From DATKWS01 sp035529435 (GTDB lineage Bacteria > Krumholzibacteriota > Krumholzibacteriia > Krumholzibacteriales > Krumholzibacteriaceae), in NCBI GenBank assembly GCA_035529435.1, contig DATKWS010000052.1:1-41320 (forward strand): a stretch of 41,320 bases of DNA, written 5' to 3'. This document shows, in pieces, positions 7,006 through 16,468 of this stretch; position 1 is the first letter of the stretch; each line of letters starts with the position of its first letter. The notes beneath the pieces were generated by a model, which saw nothing but the letters and a program-made list of their open reading frames with translations, was not told where the DNA came from and did no database searches. Position numbers and translations under genes: made by a program.

Positions 7006-9162
7006 TCACCGCGAAAACCGGAAGGGCGCATAACAGGCGAGGAATTTCTTGGTCCCCTTTCCGGGGAACTGAACCGTCACCATCATCTCTTTTCCCGATC
7101 CCTCGACTTTCTTGATCGTCCCCTCGCCGTAAGACGGATGTGTCACGAAAGCACCGACGCGGAACCGCCTGCCCGCAACCGACCGGCTCCCGTTCGCTCC
7201 TGCCGGAACCACCGTGTCCATCCGCTTGAAGAGATCGGCGGCCGAGTCAGTGGCTCTCCCCCCGCCGGTGACGTTGATCATGTGCGCGGGGATCTCCTCG
7301 AGGAACCGGGAGGATGGATTACCCGACCAGGTGCCGAACCGCATCCTGTTCGCCGCGGAGAAGAGAAATACGCGCTCCTTCGCCCTCGTTATGCCGACGT
7401 AGAAGAGCCGTCGTTCCTCCTCGAGCTCCCCGTCGTTATCGAAGCTCGCGTAATGCGGGAGCAGTCCATCCTCGAGGCCGGTGATCAGGACGATGGGATA
7501 CTCGAGCCCCTTCGAGTTATGAAGGGTCATGAGGGGTACCGTCTCTTCCGTGGTGAGATAATCTATATCGCTGAACAAGGCGATCTCCTCGAGAAATGCA
7601 GGCAGTTTTGCATCCGCCGCCGACGACACGAATCGCTTCGTCTCCACGAGGAGTTCATCGATGTTCTCGAGCCTCGTTTGCGCGGTAGCCGGATCCTCCA
7701 TGAGGTACTCGCGGTAACCGGTTTTCTCGATCACCTCGGTGAGAAGATCGTGAACCGTTTCCGTGGCCGCCATGAGCTCCAGGCGTGCCATCAGCTTCGA
7801 GAAATTCTCCACTCGTTCCCGCTGCGCCGGTGAAAACGCCTCGAGACCTTCCGCCGCTCGCGTCGAGAGCAGCAGGCTCCGGTCGCCCGCGTGCTTCTCG
7901 ATACGGTCCAGGGTCACCTGGCCGATACCGCGCCGCGGAACATTCACGATGCGCTTGAAGCCCACATCGTCCCTCGGATTGTTGATCAGCTTCAGATACC
8001 CGAGCAGGTCCTTGATTTCCTTGCGCTCATAAAACCTTACACCGCCGATGATCTGGTAGGGTAATCCGCCGCGCCGCATCGCGTTCTCCAGCGCCCTCGA
8101 CTGCGCGTGGGTACGGTACAGTACCGCTATCTCGTTCCGCCGGCGGCCCGACTTGATCAGGCGTATGATCGTTTCCCTGACCGCGTCGGCTTCCTCGATC
8201 TCATCCTCGGCGAAGTGGAGGCAGAGCTGCTCCCCCTTCCCCCGTTTCGACCAGAGATTCTTGCCCTTCCTACCGGCGTTGTGAGCGATCAACGCGTTCG
8301 CTGCCTCGAGTATACGGTTGGTGGAACGGTAATTCTCCTCGAGGCGTATCATCACCGTACCGGGATACAGCGAATCGAATTGGAGTATGTTCTCGACCGT
8401 CGCTCCCCTCCATCCGTATATCGCCTGGTCATCATCACCGACGACGAACAGGTTGTGGTGATGCCCGGCCAGGGCATCGATCATCACCATCTGTATCTTG
8501 TTGGTATCCTGGAATTCATCGACCAGCACGTAACGGAACTGGCGCGCGTAACGCGCCCTCACCTTGGGATGCGCCGCGAACAGCTCGACAACTCGTGTGA
8601 TAAGATCGTCGAAGTCGAATGCGTTGCATTTCTTGAGAGCCGCCGTGTACCGGCGGTATACCTCCGCCATGAACTCCTCAGCACCGTCCCGCGCGCTATT
8701 CATCGCCTCATCGGGCAGGACGAGTGCATTTTTCCATCTCGAGATCCTGTTGCGCACCGCCTTGGGCGGGAAATCGTCGAGCGCCACCCCCCGTTTTTTT
8801 ATGATTTCGCGGATCTGGGAGATCGAGTCGTCCTCATCGAATATGGCAAAGTTGTTTCCGTATCCTATATGCTTCGCCTCGCGCCGCAGGATCTTCACTC
8901 CGGTCGCGTGGAAGGTTCCGATCCAGAAGGGAAGGTTCCGCCGTTCGAGCAGATGCTCGACCCGCGCTCGCATCTCACCGGCCGCCTTGTTCGTGAAGGT
9001 GAAGGCGAGTATCCGCTCGGGAGAAACCCTCTTTTCCCTCACGAGATACGCGATGCGCTCGGTCAGAACCCGCGTCTTGCCGCTCCCCGCGCCGGCGAGA
9101 ACGAGCACATGTCCGTCCGTCCGCAGGACCGCCTCGTGCTGCTGGGGGTTGAGTTCGTTCAT
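7006..9162 (-). CDS. pcrA: ATP-dependent DNA helicase PcrA/UvrD
   Basis: A superfamily 1A 3'-5' DNA helicase of 718 residues, acting in nucleotide-excision repair, replication-fork rescue and RNA polymerase displacement. Motifs appear in order: Q motif NPQQHEAV, Walker A GAGSGKT (24-30), DEFQDTN (Walker B), QAIYGWRGA (motif III), the motif V region around MTLHNSKGLEYPIV and VGITRAKERV (motif VI). The C-terminal 50 residues (RFRVGAFVTHPSYGEGTIKKVE) form the Tudor-like domain that contacts RNA polymerase in PcrA. TTG (9165) and ATG (9162) are adjacent in-frame starts behind a GGAGGG site; I give the ATG. It stands alone between the convergent lemA and the envelope cluster on the same strand. 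Confidence 0.96.
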   Translation of the reverse strand: MNELNPQQHEAVLRTDGHVLVLAGAGSGKTRVLTERIAYLVREKRVSPERILAFTFTNKAAGEMRARVEHLLERRNLPFWIGTFHATGVKILRREAKHIGYGNNFAIFDEDDSISQIREIIKKRGVALDDFPPKAVRNRISRWKNALVLPDEAMNSARDGAEEFMAEVYRRYTAALKKCNAFDFDDLITRVVELFAAHPKVRARYARQFRYVLVDEFQDTNKIQMVMIDALAGHHHNLFVVGDDDQAIYGWRGATVENILQFDSLYPGTVMIRLEENYRSTNRILEAANALIAHNAGRKGKNLWSKRGKGEQLCLHFAEDEIEEADAVRETIIRLIKSGRRRNEIAVLYRTHAQSRALENAMRRGGLPYQIIGGVRFYERKEIKDLLGYLKLINNPRDDVGFKRIVNVPRRGIGQVTLDRIEKHAGDRSLLLSTRAAEGLEAFSPAQRERVENFSKLMARLELMAATETVHDLLTEVIEKTGYREYLMEDPATAQTRLENIDELLVETKRFVSSAADAKLPAFLEEIALFSDIDYLTTEETVPLMTLHNSKGLEYPIVLITGLEDGLLPHYASFDNDGELEEERRLFYVGITRAKERVFLFSAANRMRFGTWSGNPSSRFLEEIPAHMINVTGGGRATDSAADLFKRMDTVVPAGANGSRSVAGRRFRVGAFVTHPSYGEGTIKKVEGSGKEMMVTVQFPGKGTKKFLACYAPFRFSR

Positions 9163-9212
9163 CAAACGGTGACCCTCCGGCTCTCAACGTGACTTCGCGT
9201 GGAATTGCACGG

Positions 9213-12200
9213 CTAGAACATCGGACCGATAAAGAAGTGGAAGAACGGATCCCCCGTTCTGGAGAAGTCGGTCGGCCAACCGAGCTGGAAGTTCAGGATC
9301 AGGAATCCGAACCGCATGTAGAATCCCAGTCCGAAGTCGCTGTAGAATTCGAGATCATTGACGATTCTCGGTTTGATGCCTCTCGGTAACGTCTCTATAT
9401 ACCGGTCGTCGCCCCACACGGCACCGCTGTCCATAAACAATGTCCCTCCGATATTGCCGATGCCCCAGCGACCGGGCCACCCGAAAACGAGCGCATCGAT
9501 AAGAGGGTAACGGTATTCGGCGTTGAAGAGGAGCATGCGCGGACCGGAAAATTGCAAATAATCATACCCGCGCATCGTGAGCGGCCCCCCGAGAAAGAAG
9601 AATCGGGGTTCGTCGCCCGTACTGACGGCCCCGATCCCCCTGAATGCGAGATAATTTCTCCAGAAGAGGGGAAGATACTTGCGGTAGTCGAAAAATGCCG
9701 TGGTGCGCGATATATCGCTCCCCGCTAAGGACAGCGCCCGGGAAACGCTCAGCATCCAGCGCGATCCGATGACGGGGCCGAAGGAGCCGAAGTACGCCGA
9801 ATCATGAACCAGCGAGAGGGTCGGTTGAAAGAGACGTCGTTGCGAGACATCACCGGGTACGAATGTAATCGCACCACTCGCATCTTCCACCGTGTAATCG
9901 AAAAACTCACGCTCGGAGATGAATCCCTCGAATTCGAGATCAAGGCGCGTGAAGGTCGAAAAGGGGAAACTGACGAGTCCGAATATCCCGTAGTTCCGCT
10001 CGGTGAAGTACCGGTAGTCGAGAAAGGTCTCCCCGATCGAGGAGACGCGCGAGCTGAGGTAGTTCTTGAACTGGAACGCTCCGACCGCGTAATCGACCCG
10101 CTTCTTGAGATAGTAGTACGAGATCATCAGATCGCTGTCCTCGAGCGAGCGATAGATGTTGAAGGCGAGAAAGAGGTGGTGATCCCCGAGGAGATCGCTG
10201 AAGGCGATCTGGTTCACCAGTCCGAAACCGAATCCAGTCGAGAAAAAGAGTCCCATGCCGTTCCCGACATAATCGGGTGAAAATTTGATATCGTACGGTT
10301 GTACCGTGCCGACCTTCTTCTTGACCCGCTCGCGGATCGCCGCGAGTGTATCGGGATGAACATCCTCATCGTCGTCCTCGTTCACGACGACCTGAGGCGG
10401 ACCGCCCCCGGTATCGGCGATACCGACCTTCCTCGTATCGGAAGGCCGCTCCCCCCTCATCACCGTCTCGACCCGCCCGCTCAGCTCGAGACCACGCTCA
10501 TGTTCGCCGATCACCCCGGCAATCCCCTGCTCCGCATCCGGTCCGGGCACCGAATCCGCGGCGGCGGCACCCCCTGCCTCGACCTCCTTTGTGCCGTCAC
10601 GTTCGTCCTCGCCGGGGAGGGATCTCAGGTATTCCTCCACCATTTGCGGGCTTCCCGTCGAGTAGGAAATCCTCGATTTCTCGGTGAAGCCGTCCATGAT
10701 GAAAAGATCGTAGCCGGCGTAACTGAATGCTGTAAACACGAGCCGGTCCTTCTCCGCACTGTACGCGGGGGCGAACAACCCTCCCAGCACATCGGTGAAA
10801 CGCTGGTAGCTGCCGACATCCAGGCTGCCCCGGTACAGGTTCGGAATGCCGCTCTCATCCGAGGCGAAGATGATCTCCTCGCCGTCGGCGAGAACGAGCG
10901 GTGCATTGTCGTCGCCCCCCGTGGCGATTAATTCTCTTTTCACGCCCGTTGCGATATCCACGCCCCAGATATCGCCCTTCACCGACATGACATTGCCCCT
11001 GTCGCGGAAATCGATGTCCGCGAGCCGCTCCACACCAGTGCTGTCGGGTTCGAAATTCGGTTGAATCGCCGTGATCGGGTAGCGGCTGTAGATAACGGCC
11101 GACCCGTCGGGGAACCATGCCGGATCCCCCTCGTCCTCGACATCATCGGTTATCCGGCTCAGGCTCTTTTCCCCCATATGATAGACGTAGAGATCGGTCT
11201 GACCGTTGTGTGTCCCGACCAGGACGAAGCGATCCCCCTCCGGCGACCAGGAGGGGCTGTAGAAGAAATCGAGCGGCAGCGCAATCTCCTCGACGATCCT
11301 TCCGCCCGGCACCTCGATCACAAACAGCTTCTCACGCCCGCTCGATTTGGCGACAAAGGCGATCCTCGTTCCATCCGGGCTGTAGGTCAATCGTGAACGC
11401 ATGCTTCGTATCGATTCGAACTGAGTCGACATGGCCGCCTGGATCAGCTTTTTCTCCACCTCGCCCGTAACGGCGTTCATCAGGTATATCGCGTCCAATC
11501 CCTTGCGGTCCGAGTAGAACACGATGTAATCGCCGTCCGGGGAAAGGGCGGGCTTGGTGTTCATGTAGTGATGTTTCTTCATATGATCGGTGAGTCTTCT
11601 TCCGTAAAATTCCGGTTCTTTCTTGTCCGCGTAGAGCGGCCAGTACTTGCGGCGAAGGCTCTTCTTCCATTCCGTGCCGAGCTCGGTCGTCGAGACGCCG
11701 ATCGTCGATTTCAGGGCGAGCTCCATCGAGCGCTGGAAGTGCAGGCTGTCCATGATCTCGATGACCTTCTCCGGACCGTACGTCTCGTTGATGTACACGA
11801 TCGCGGCCTGCCCCGACTTGTAGACCATGTACCCCGACGCGTAGTCGAGATCATAGGGCAGGTAATCGAACACGGTCGCATCGCGCATGAACATCTCCGC
11901 GTCCTCGTCGTACCCCGACGAGTAGTACTCGGCGCACCCCTCGGCGAACCACAGGGGTATCTGGAAGAGGAGATTTCTCGAGAATACCGATCTGAGAAGG
12001 CTCCCGTAGATGATATCAAACTGGAAGATATGCACGAGCTCGTGAATCGCCGTGTGTGTGAAGTCGACGTTCGAGCCGCTGAAATGCAGGACGATGCGCT
12101 TGCGCATCGGCTCGGCGAAGGCCTGAACCCCCTCGGGGAGAAGGCCCCAGGTGACATTCGTCTGCTGGAAATCGGAATGACTGCCGTAGAGGATCAACGG

Positions 12201-12473
12201 AATGCGCCAGGAGATATTATGCGAGAAATCTTCCGATAGCTTGTCGTAGCCGTACTCCATTATCACGGCCGTGCGTGCGGCGAGGTCCCGGTACCCTTCG
12301 TTGAAATGGATATCGAAATGCGGGGTCTTCAGGATGTTCCAATGGAAGTCCTTGTACTGGACTTTGTTCTTCCCGAACCACGACGTTTGCGAGTGCGCCG
12401 CGCAGGGAGCGGCTGCCAGTACAACGGCGGATAGCAGCAGGGCGGCAACTGTCCGAGTAACGATCCCGCGCAT
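9213..12473 (-). CDS. Secreted MA-type metallopeptidase / TolB-like propeller / Omp85-like barrel fusion
   Basis: A 1086-residue exported protein with three parts. (1) Signal peptide (1-28), then a gluzincin-like domain with HELVH at 144-148 and WFAEGCAEY at 175-183; in Peptidase_MA families the two His and the downstream Glu (here Glu178) bind zinc and Glu145 is catalytic. (2) A six-bladed TolB/PD40 propeller, about 300-630, shown by repeated motifs such as ALSPDGDYIVFYSD, YSPDGTRIAFVA, SWSPEGDRFVLVG and WFPDGSAVIYSR. (3) After a disordered acidic linker (about 640-740), a C-terminal beta-barrel with alternating aromatic strands, the Omp85 loop-6-type motif MRGYD (967-971) and a terminal Phe, the outer-membrane insertion signal. 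The barrel would anchor it in the outer membrane; whether protease and propeller face the periplasm is inferred. It follows tamA-tamB on the same strand. Start ATG has GGAGG 10 nt upstream. Substrate unknown. Confidence 0.85.
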   Translation of the reverse strand: MRGIVTRTVAALLLSAVVLAAAPCAAHSQTSWFGKNKVQYKDFHWNILKTPHFDIHFNEGYRDLAARTAVIMEYGYDKLSEDFSHNISWRIPLILYGSHSDFQQTNVTWGLLPEGVQAFAEPMRKRIVLHFSGSNVDFTHTAIHELVHIFQFDIIYGSLLRSVFSRNLLFQIPLWFAEGCAEYYSSGYDEDAEMFMRDATVFDYLPYDLDYASGYMVYKSGQAAIVYINETYGPEKVIEIMDSLHFQRSMELALKSTIGVSTTELGTEWKKSLRRKYWPLYADKKEPEFYGRRLTDHMKKHHYMNTKPALSPDGDYIVFYSDRKGLDAIYLMNAVTGEVEKKLIQAAMSTQFESIRSMRSRLTYSPDGTRIAFVAKSSGREKLFVIEVPGGRIVEEIALPLDFFYSPSWSPEGDRFVLVGTHNGQTDLYVYHMGEKSLSRITDDVEDEGDPAWFPDGSAVIYSRYPITAIQPNFEPDSTGVERLADIDFRDRGNVMSVKGDIWGVDIATGVKRELIATGGDDNAPLVLADGEEIIFASDESGIPNLYRGSLDVGSYQRFTDVLGGLFAPAYSAEKDRLVFTAFSYAGYDLFIMDGFTEKSRISYSTGSPQMVEEYLRSLPGEDERDGTKEVEAGGAAAADSVPGPDAEQGIAGVIGEHERGLELSGRVETVMRGERPSDTRKVGIADTGGGPPQVVVNEDDDEDVHPDTLAAIRERVKKKVGTVQPYDIKFSPDYVGNGMGLFFSTGFGFGLVNQIAFSDLLGDHHLFLAFNIYRSLEDSDLMISYYYLKKRVDYAVGAFQFKNYLSSRVSSIGETFLDYRYFTERNYGIFGLVSFPFSTFTRLDLEFEGFISEREFFDYTVEDASGAITFVPGDVSQRRLFQPTLSLVHDSAYFGSFGPVIGSRWMLSVSRALSLAGSDISRTTAFFDYRKYLPLFWRNYLAFRGIGAVSTGDEPRFFFLGGPLTMRGYDYLQFSGPRMLLFNAEYRYPLIDALVFGWPGRWGIGNIGGTLFMDSGAVWGDDRYIETLPRGIKPRIVNDLEFYSDFGLGFYMRFGFLILNFQLGWPTDFSRTGDPFFHFFIGPMF

Positions 12474-12507
12474 CTATGATCTACCTCCACCATTCATATA
12501 CATCAAT

Positions 12508-12537
12508 AAAATATGCGTCCGCCGGTACAAACGGCAA
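12508..12537 (-). promoter_or_regulatory. Possible promoter before the protease-barrel gene
   Basis: In the 78-bp gap behind tamB the minus strand reads TTGCCG (12532-12537), 18 bp, TATTTT (12508-12513), followed by the gene's GGAGG site. Both boxes match 4 of 6 positions. It could give independent expression of the fusion protein. Confidence 0.35.
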
Positions 12538-12551
12538 GAACTTTCCCGCGG

Positions 12552-15500
12552 CTAGAACTCCCAGCGGAGCTTGATATCGACGTTGATCTCGTCACCGCTC
12601 CTGAGACTCTTCCCCTGGAGCACCTTCTCGGAGTACTTGATGATCTCCGACCGAAGCACGAAGAGATTGCTGATCCGGTACTCAACCTCTATCTCCCGTG
12701 CCGACGATATCGAGAGCCCCTGTTTGAACTTCACGTAGAGCCCCTCGGAAAGGTACTTGCCGATCGCCACCATCGTTTCCTTCTCGTCGGATGTACCGCC
12801 GGCAAGGCCGGTGGCCCCGGACTCGAGCTCGATCGTGACTCCCTCCATCTGAGAGTTGAGAATCCGCTCTATGTAGTTCGCCGCAAGGTGCTGCGCCGTA
12901 CCGAGTGCATCCCAGCTCCCACCTTCGCCGTTCGACGAGCCGACCATTCCTCCACCGAGCATTTTCCAGATATCGGTCTCGCTGTATCCGGGGTCCTCGT
13001 GGTAGAGCGTGAGGCGCGGCTCGACATCGTCTTGCAGCCACACGAGGTCAAGATGGATCTTTCTACCCTCGGGATCACGCGTCTCGGCCTCGACGTTCAC
13101 GACGGGCCTGAAACTCTCGGCACGGACGAACTCGAGCGTTCCCGCATTCACCCTGAACTTGTTGTTGTAGACGTTATACCATCCCCTGATCAGATGCAGC
13201 TCGCCCCGCAGGTACGTTCCGCGCCTGTCGTGGTGAACCGTAATCTCGCCCCGCATCTCGACATTCGCATCCTGCGTCTTGACCCACGTGTTGCCCGGAA
13301 CATCGAGATCGACCGTGAGCAGCCATGCCGGCGATTCCATAGTGGCCGCCTCCCCCGCGGCGCCGAAATCACCTATATCATAATACACCTCCGCCCGTTT
13401 GACCTCGAGGTCACCCGTTATGGAGGGGACGTTACCCCGATCCGTCATCTCCGTGCCGATACTGAGCCGGCCGCTCAGGACCGCCAGGATATCGGGCACG
13501 CTCGCCAGCAGAACATTATCGAGATCCGCCGTCAAATCGTACCGGTCGGGTTTCCACCCCTTCAGGGTCACGGTTCCCCCGCACCGGAACGAGCCGTCCT
13601 TCCCCTCCCGCCCCCTCAGCTCGCCGATCGTTATCAATGTGTCCATCATGAGAATACGCGCGTTTACGTCAAAGAACTTCTCCTCCATGCCGGCGAGCCT
13701 GAAGCGTGCGTCGGTGAGTGTGAACTCGCCGATTATATCGGGGCGCGAAGTCGTCCCGCCGACCCTGAATTCGGCCGAGAAAGCACCGCTGCCTTCGGCG
13801 ATGCGGTCGGTCACTGTGGTCAGTTCCCCGACGTCCCCCCTGGCGAGCGACAGCTCGAGAAGCATGGGACGACCGCCGTCCATCGCGTAGAGCCATGGGC
13901 GCTCCTCGAGCGGGAGACTCCCAATGAATTCCCCTTTGGTCGCGAGGCCCATGTCGATCGTTCCCTCGAAGGTCAACCCGTCCGGTCCGATGCCGGCAAC
14001 GATCTCGATTACCGGTATCTTGAAGGCGCCGACGGCGAGTTCCGCTATGGTGCCATCGATGCCGATACGCGGATGCACAAGGGAGTCGCTCAGCGAGATG
14101 TGGCCGGTGAGCATTCCCTGCGATGCGGGGATCCATCCTCCCTTGCCGAATACGGGCGCCAGTGCGAGGCGCCTGCATTCAGCCTCGACGTCGACGGTAC
14201 CGCGGCGCAACGCCTTTTCACCGGTACGGTATATTTCCGCCGGATTGGTGCCGTTCAGCTCGCCTCGAGCCCGCACGAATCCCGTCGGCGCCGAAACGAC
14301 GAGTGAGTCGAGAATGAACCGTCCCCTCGAATAGCGAAGATCGACGGTCAGCGAATCAACCGTAACGGTATCGATCGACCCACCCTCGATTGCGGTGGTG
14401 AGCGTGATATCCGGATCGGAAAGATCGCCCCGGCAGGTGATGTGTCCCCGGCCGGTCCCCCCGAGCGCCGTGGATATGACACCTGCGCGGTTCAGGAGCT
14501 CGAACCCGAACCGTTCGAACGTAACGTCACCGTCGAGCCGCTTCGCGGCCGGATTGACGCTGCCACCGATATAGATCGCGCCGCGTCGCGAGTGCAGTTG
14601 CACGTCATCGAACACGATTGTCGAATCGCTGAAAGTTACCACGGATCTGCCGCCGCCAATCCACCGTTCCTCCAGAGCATCGATGAACAGGTCCTGCAGG
14701 ATCACCGCCGTACCGCCGTCTCGCGCGGCGATATCGCCGCGCATCTCGATTCCGATCCCCTCCCGCGACAGGTTCAGGCGATTGATGCTCGTCACGCCCC
14801 CTTCGTAACCGAGCGAAAGATCGATCGCCGAGAACGGCACTCGATCGACGGTACAACTGTCGCCGGCGAGATCGAAAAACACGGCGTAATCCCCGTTCTT
14901 TTTCACGGCCAGCTTCACGGCGCCCGACCGGACGGCCGCACCGTGGTAGTAGAAATCAGAACATGCACCGCTCGCGCGCAGTTCCCATTCATCGAAACTT
15001 CCCTCCCATATCCCGTTCATGACGAGGTCGGCACGGTACGGTTCGATGCCGAAATACGGAAACAGCGTGTCGGTACGGGCGCATTCGAGATCGAAGAAGA
15101 TTCTCATGGAATCTTCCCCGACGACCGTCCCGTGCGACCGTATGGTGTGCGTGGGATAAATCAGCAGCACACGATCCAGCGAGATACTGTCGTTACGGTA
15201 TGACCCGGCGATCGTGGCCTCCGAGAAGGGAAATGATTCGAAATGCCCTTCCCCGAGCTCGAACAGGAAGGACAATGACTCTTCGGTCAGGTTGTAATCC
15301 AACACGAAGCCACCATTGAAATCCGTTTCGGGCATCGCCGTATCCGGCACGAATCCGTCGGACAGGTTCATATCATTGACATCGAGATCGAAGTGCAGCG
15401 CCTCCGGGCCCTCGAACGAGTACCAGCCCGAACCCGCAACACGGGCGCCGTTGAAACGCCCCGCGCAGGAGGAAATCTCGATCCGCGACGAATCGATGCG

Positions 15501-16451
15501 GAGATCGATATCGAGATCGTCGAGTGCGTACCCGGAGAAGATGCCGGTGAATGTACCCGTGATCCTGACACTCTCCGGATTTCCCCGGGCCATGAAATCC
15601 CCCTGGAGTTCACCGTAGTGTGACGATTCGATCTTCATCAACTTCATGATCTCTCCGATATCGATCGGATCTGCATACACCTTGACATGGTAACTCATCG
15701 AATCGGGCACTACGATACCGCTCGCCGTGAGTTTCGATTCGTCGAGCATCACGGAGAGACGATCGAGGAGGATACGACTCTCAGCCCGGCCCCCGCTGCC
15801 GTGCTCGTCCCGCCGCACGAACCGAACGCCGCCCGAGAGGCCGCGCACCGTGATCTTCCGGGCAAGATCCGCGCCGACCCCCTCGGCGATCTCGAGGAAC
15901 ACTTCCCACTCCTCGACGTGCAGCGCCCCCCTCATGTCGATGTTTCGCAGCGCGTTCGCGCGCCCCGGCCCTTGGATGATGACCTGCCCGCCCTGCACGG
16001 CGAACCGGGCGACCTCGAGACGGGGAAATCCACCACCATCGCCGCCGAACGACGGCACTATGTACGTACCGTTCGAATCGGTCTTGATCCACAGATGGGG
16101 ATTCACGACGGTGATCTCCTCGATGCGGATCTCCTTCCGGATCATGGAAGGGAAACTGTATCGCAGGTGCACGCGATCGACACGGAGCACATCGAACGAG
16201 AAATCTCCCCCCCGGTAGCGGACACTCAGTCCCTCGACGATCATGTCCCGCAATGGATTTCCGCTCAGCCGTTCGATACGGAGGGTGAAGTCCGTGCCGT
16301 GCAAGAAGTAGCGTGAGAGCATCCCGCCCGTCGAGCGCGCGAAGAAATCCGTATGCATGACCAGAACGAACAGAATGGCGATCGTAATGATGACGCCCGT
16401 CAGCAGGGACACCAAAGACATCAGTTGCTTTCTTCTGTTCCCTCCGTCCAC
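12552..16451 (-). CDS. tamB: TamB-like translocation/assembly module protein
   Basis: A 1299-residue AsmA-like protein. A single N-terminal transmembrane helix (about residues 13-35) anchors it in the inner membrane. About 900 residues of repeating short beta-strands follow, the lipid-carrying groove that spans the periplasm in this family. The C-terminal 350 residues form the TamB (DUF490) domain, ending DINVDIKLRWEF, which in characterised systems contacts the Omp85 partner. Known roles are anterograde phospholipid transport and assembly of some outer-membrane proteins. The frame can start at GTG 16466, but the GTG at 16451 has GGAGG 8 nt upstream and I prefer it. The Omp85 partner gene ends 17 nt upstream, a classic tamA-tamB pair. 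Stop is TAG. Confidence 0.92.
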   Translation of the reverse strand: MDGGNRRKQLMSLVSLLTGVIITIAILFVLVMHTDFFARSTGGMLSRYFLHGTDFTLRIERLSGNPLRDMIVEGLSVRYRGGDFSFDVLRVDRVHLRYSFPSMIRKEIRIEEITVVNPHLWIKTDSNGTYIVPSFGGDGGGFPRLEVARFAVQGGQVIIQGPGRANALRNIDMRGALHVEEWEVFLEIAEGVGADLARKITVRGLSGGVRFVRRDEHGSGGRAESRILLDRLSVMLDESKLTASGIVVPDSMSYHVKVYADPIDIGEIMKLMKIESSHYGELQGDFMARGNPESVRITGTFTGIFSGYALDDLDIDLRIDSSRIEISSCAGRFNGARVAGSGWYSFEGPEALHFDLDVNDMNLSDGFVPDTAMPETDFNGGFVLDYNLTEESLSFLFELGEGHFESFPFSEATIAGSYRNDSISLDRVLLIYPTHTIRSHGTVVGEDSMRIFFDLECARTDTLFPYFGIEPYRADLVMNGIWEGSFDEWELRASGACSDFYYHGAAVRSGAVKLAVKKNGDYAVFFDLAGDSCTVDRVPFSAIDLSLGYEGGVTSINRLNLSREGIGIEMRGDIAARDGGTAVILQDLFIDALEERWIGGGRSVVTFSDSTIVFDDVQLHSRRGAIYIGGSVNPAAKRLDGDVTFERFGFELLNRAGVISTALGGTGRGHITCRGDLSDPDITLTTAIEGGSIDTVTVDSLTVDLRYSRGRFILDSLVVSAPTGFVRARGELNGTNPAEIYRTGEKALRRGTVDVEAECRRLALAPVFGKGGWIPASQGMLTGHISLSDSLVHPRIGIDGTIAELAVGAFKIPVIEIVAGIGPDGLTFEGTIDMGLATKGEFIGSLPLEERPWLYAMDGGRPMLLELSLARGDVGELTTVTDRIAEGSGAFSAEFRVGGTTSRPDIIGEFTLTDARFRLAGMEEKFFDVNARILMMDTLITIGELRGREGKDGSFRCGGTVTLKGWKPDRYDLTADLDNVLLASVPDILAVLSGRLSIGTEMTDRGNVPSITGDLEVKRAEVYYDIGDFGAAGEAATMESPAWLLTVDLDVPGNTWVKTQDANVEMRGEITVHHDRRGTYLRGELHLIRGWYNVYNNKFRVNAGTLEFVRAESFRPVVNVEAETRDPEGRKIHLDLVWLQDDVEPRLTLYHEDPGYSETDIWKMLGGGMVGSSNGEGGSWDALGTAQHLAANYIERILNSQMEGVTIELESGATGLAGGTSDEKETMVAIGKYLSEGLYVKFKQGLSISSAREIEVEYRISNLFVLRSEIIKYSEKVLQGKSLRSGDEINVDIKLRWEF

Positions 16452-16468
16452 CGAGCCGACCTCCACAG

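Noticed and set aside
6996..7030. Hairpin TTCCGG...CCGGAA between lemA and pcrA as a bidirectional terminator
   Set aside because: Six base pairs with a 13-nt loop and no T tract on either strand; mostly inside the end of pcrA.
12513..14306. Plus-strand open frame of 597 codons opposite tamB
   Set aside because: Antisense shadow caused by GC-rich codon use; composition rich in Arg, Pro, His and no domain.
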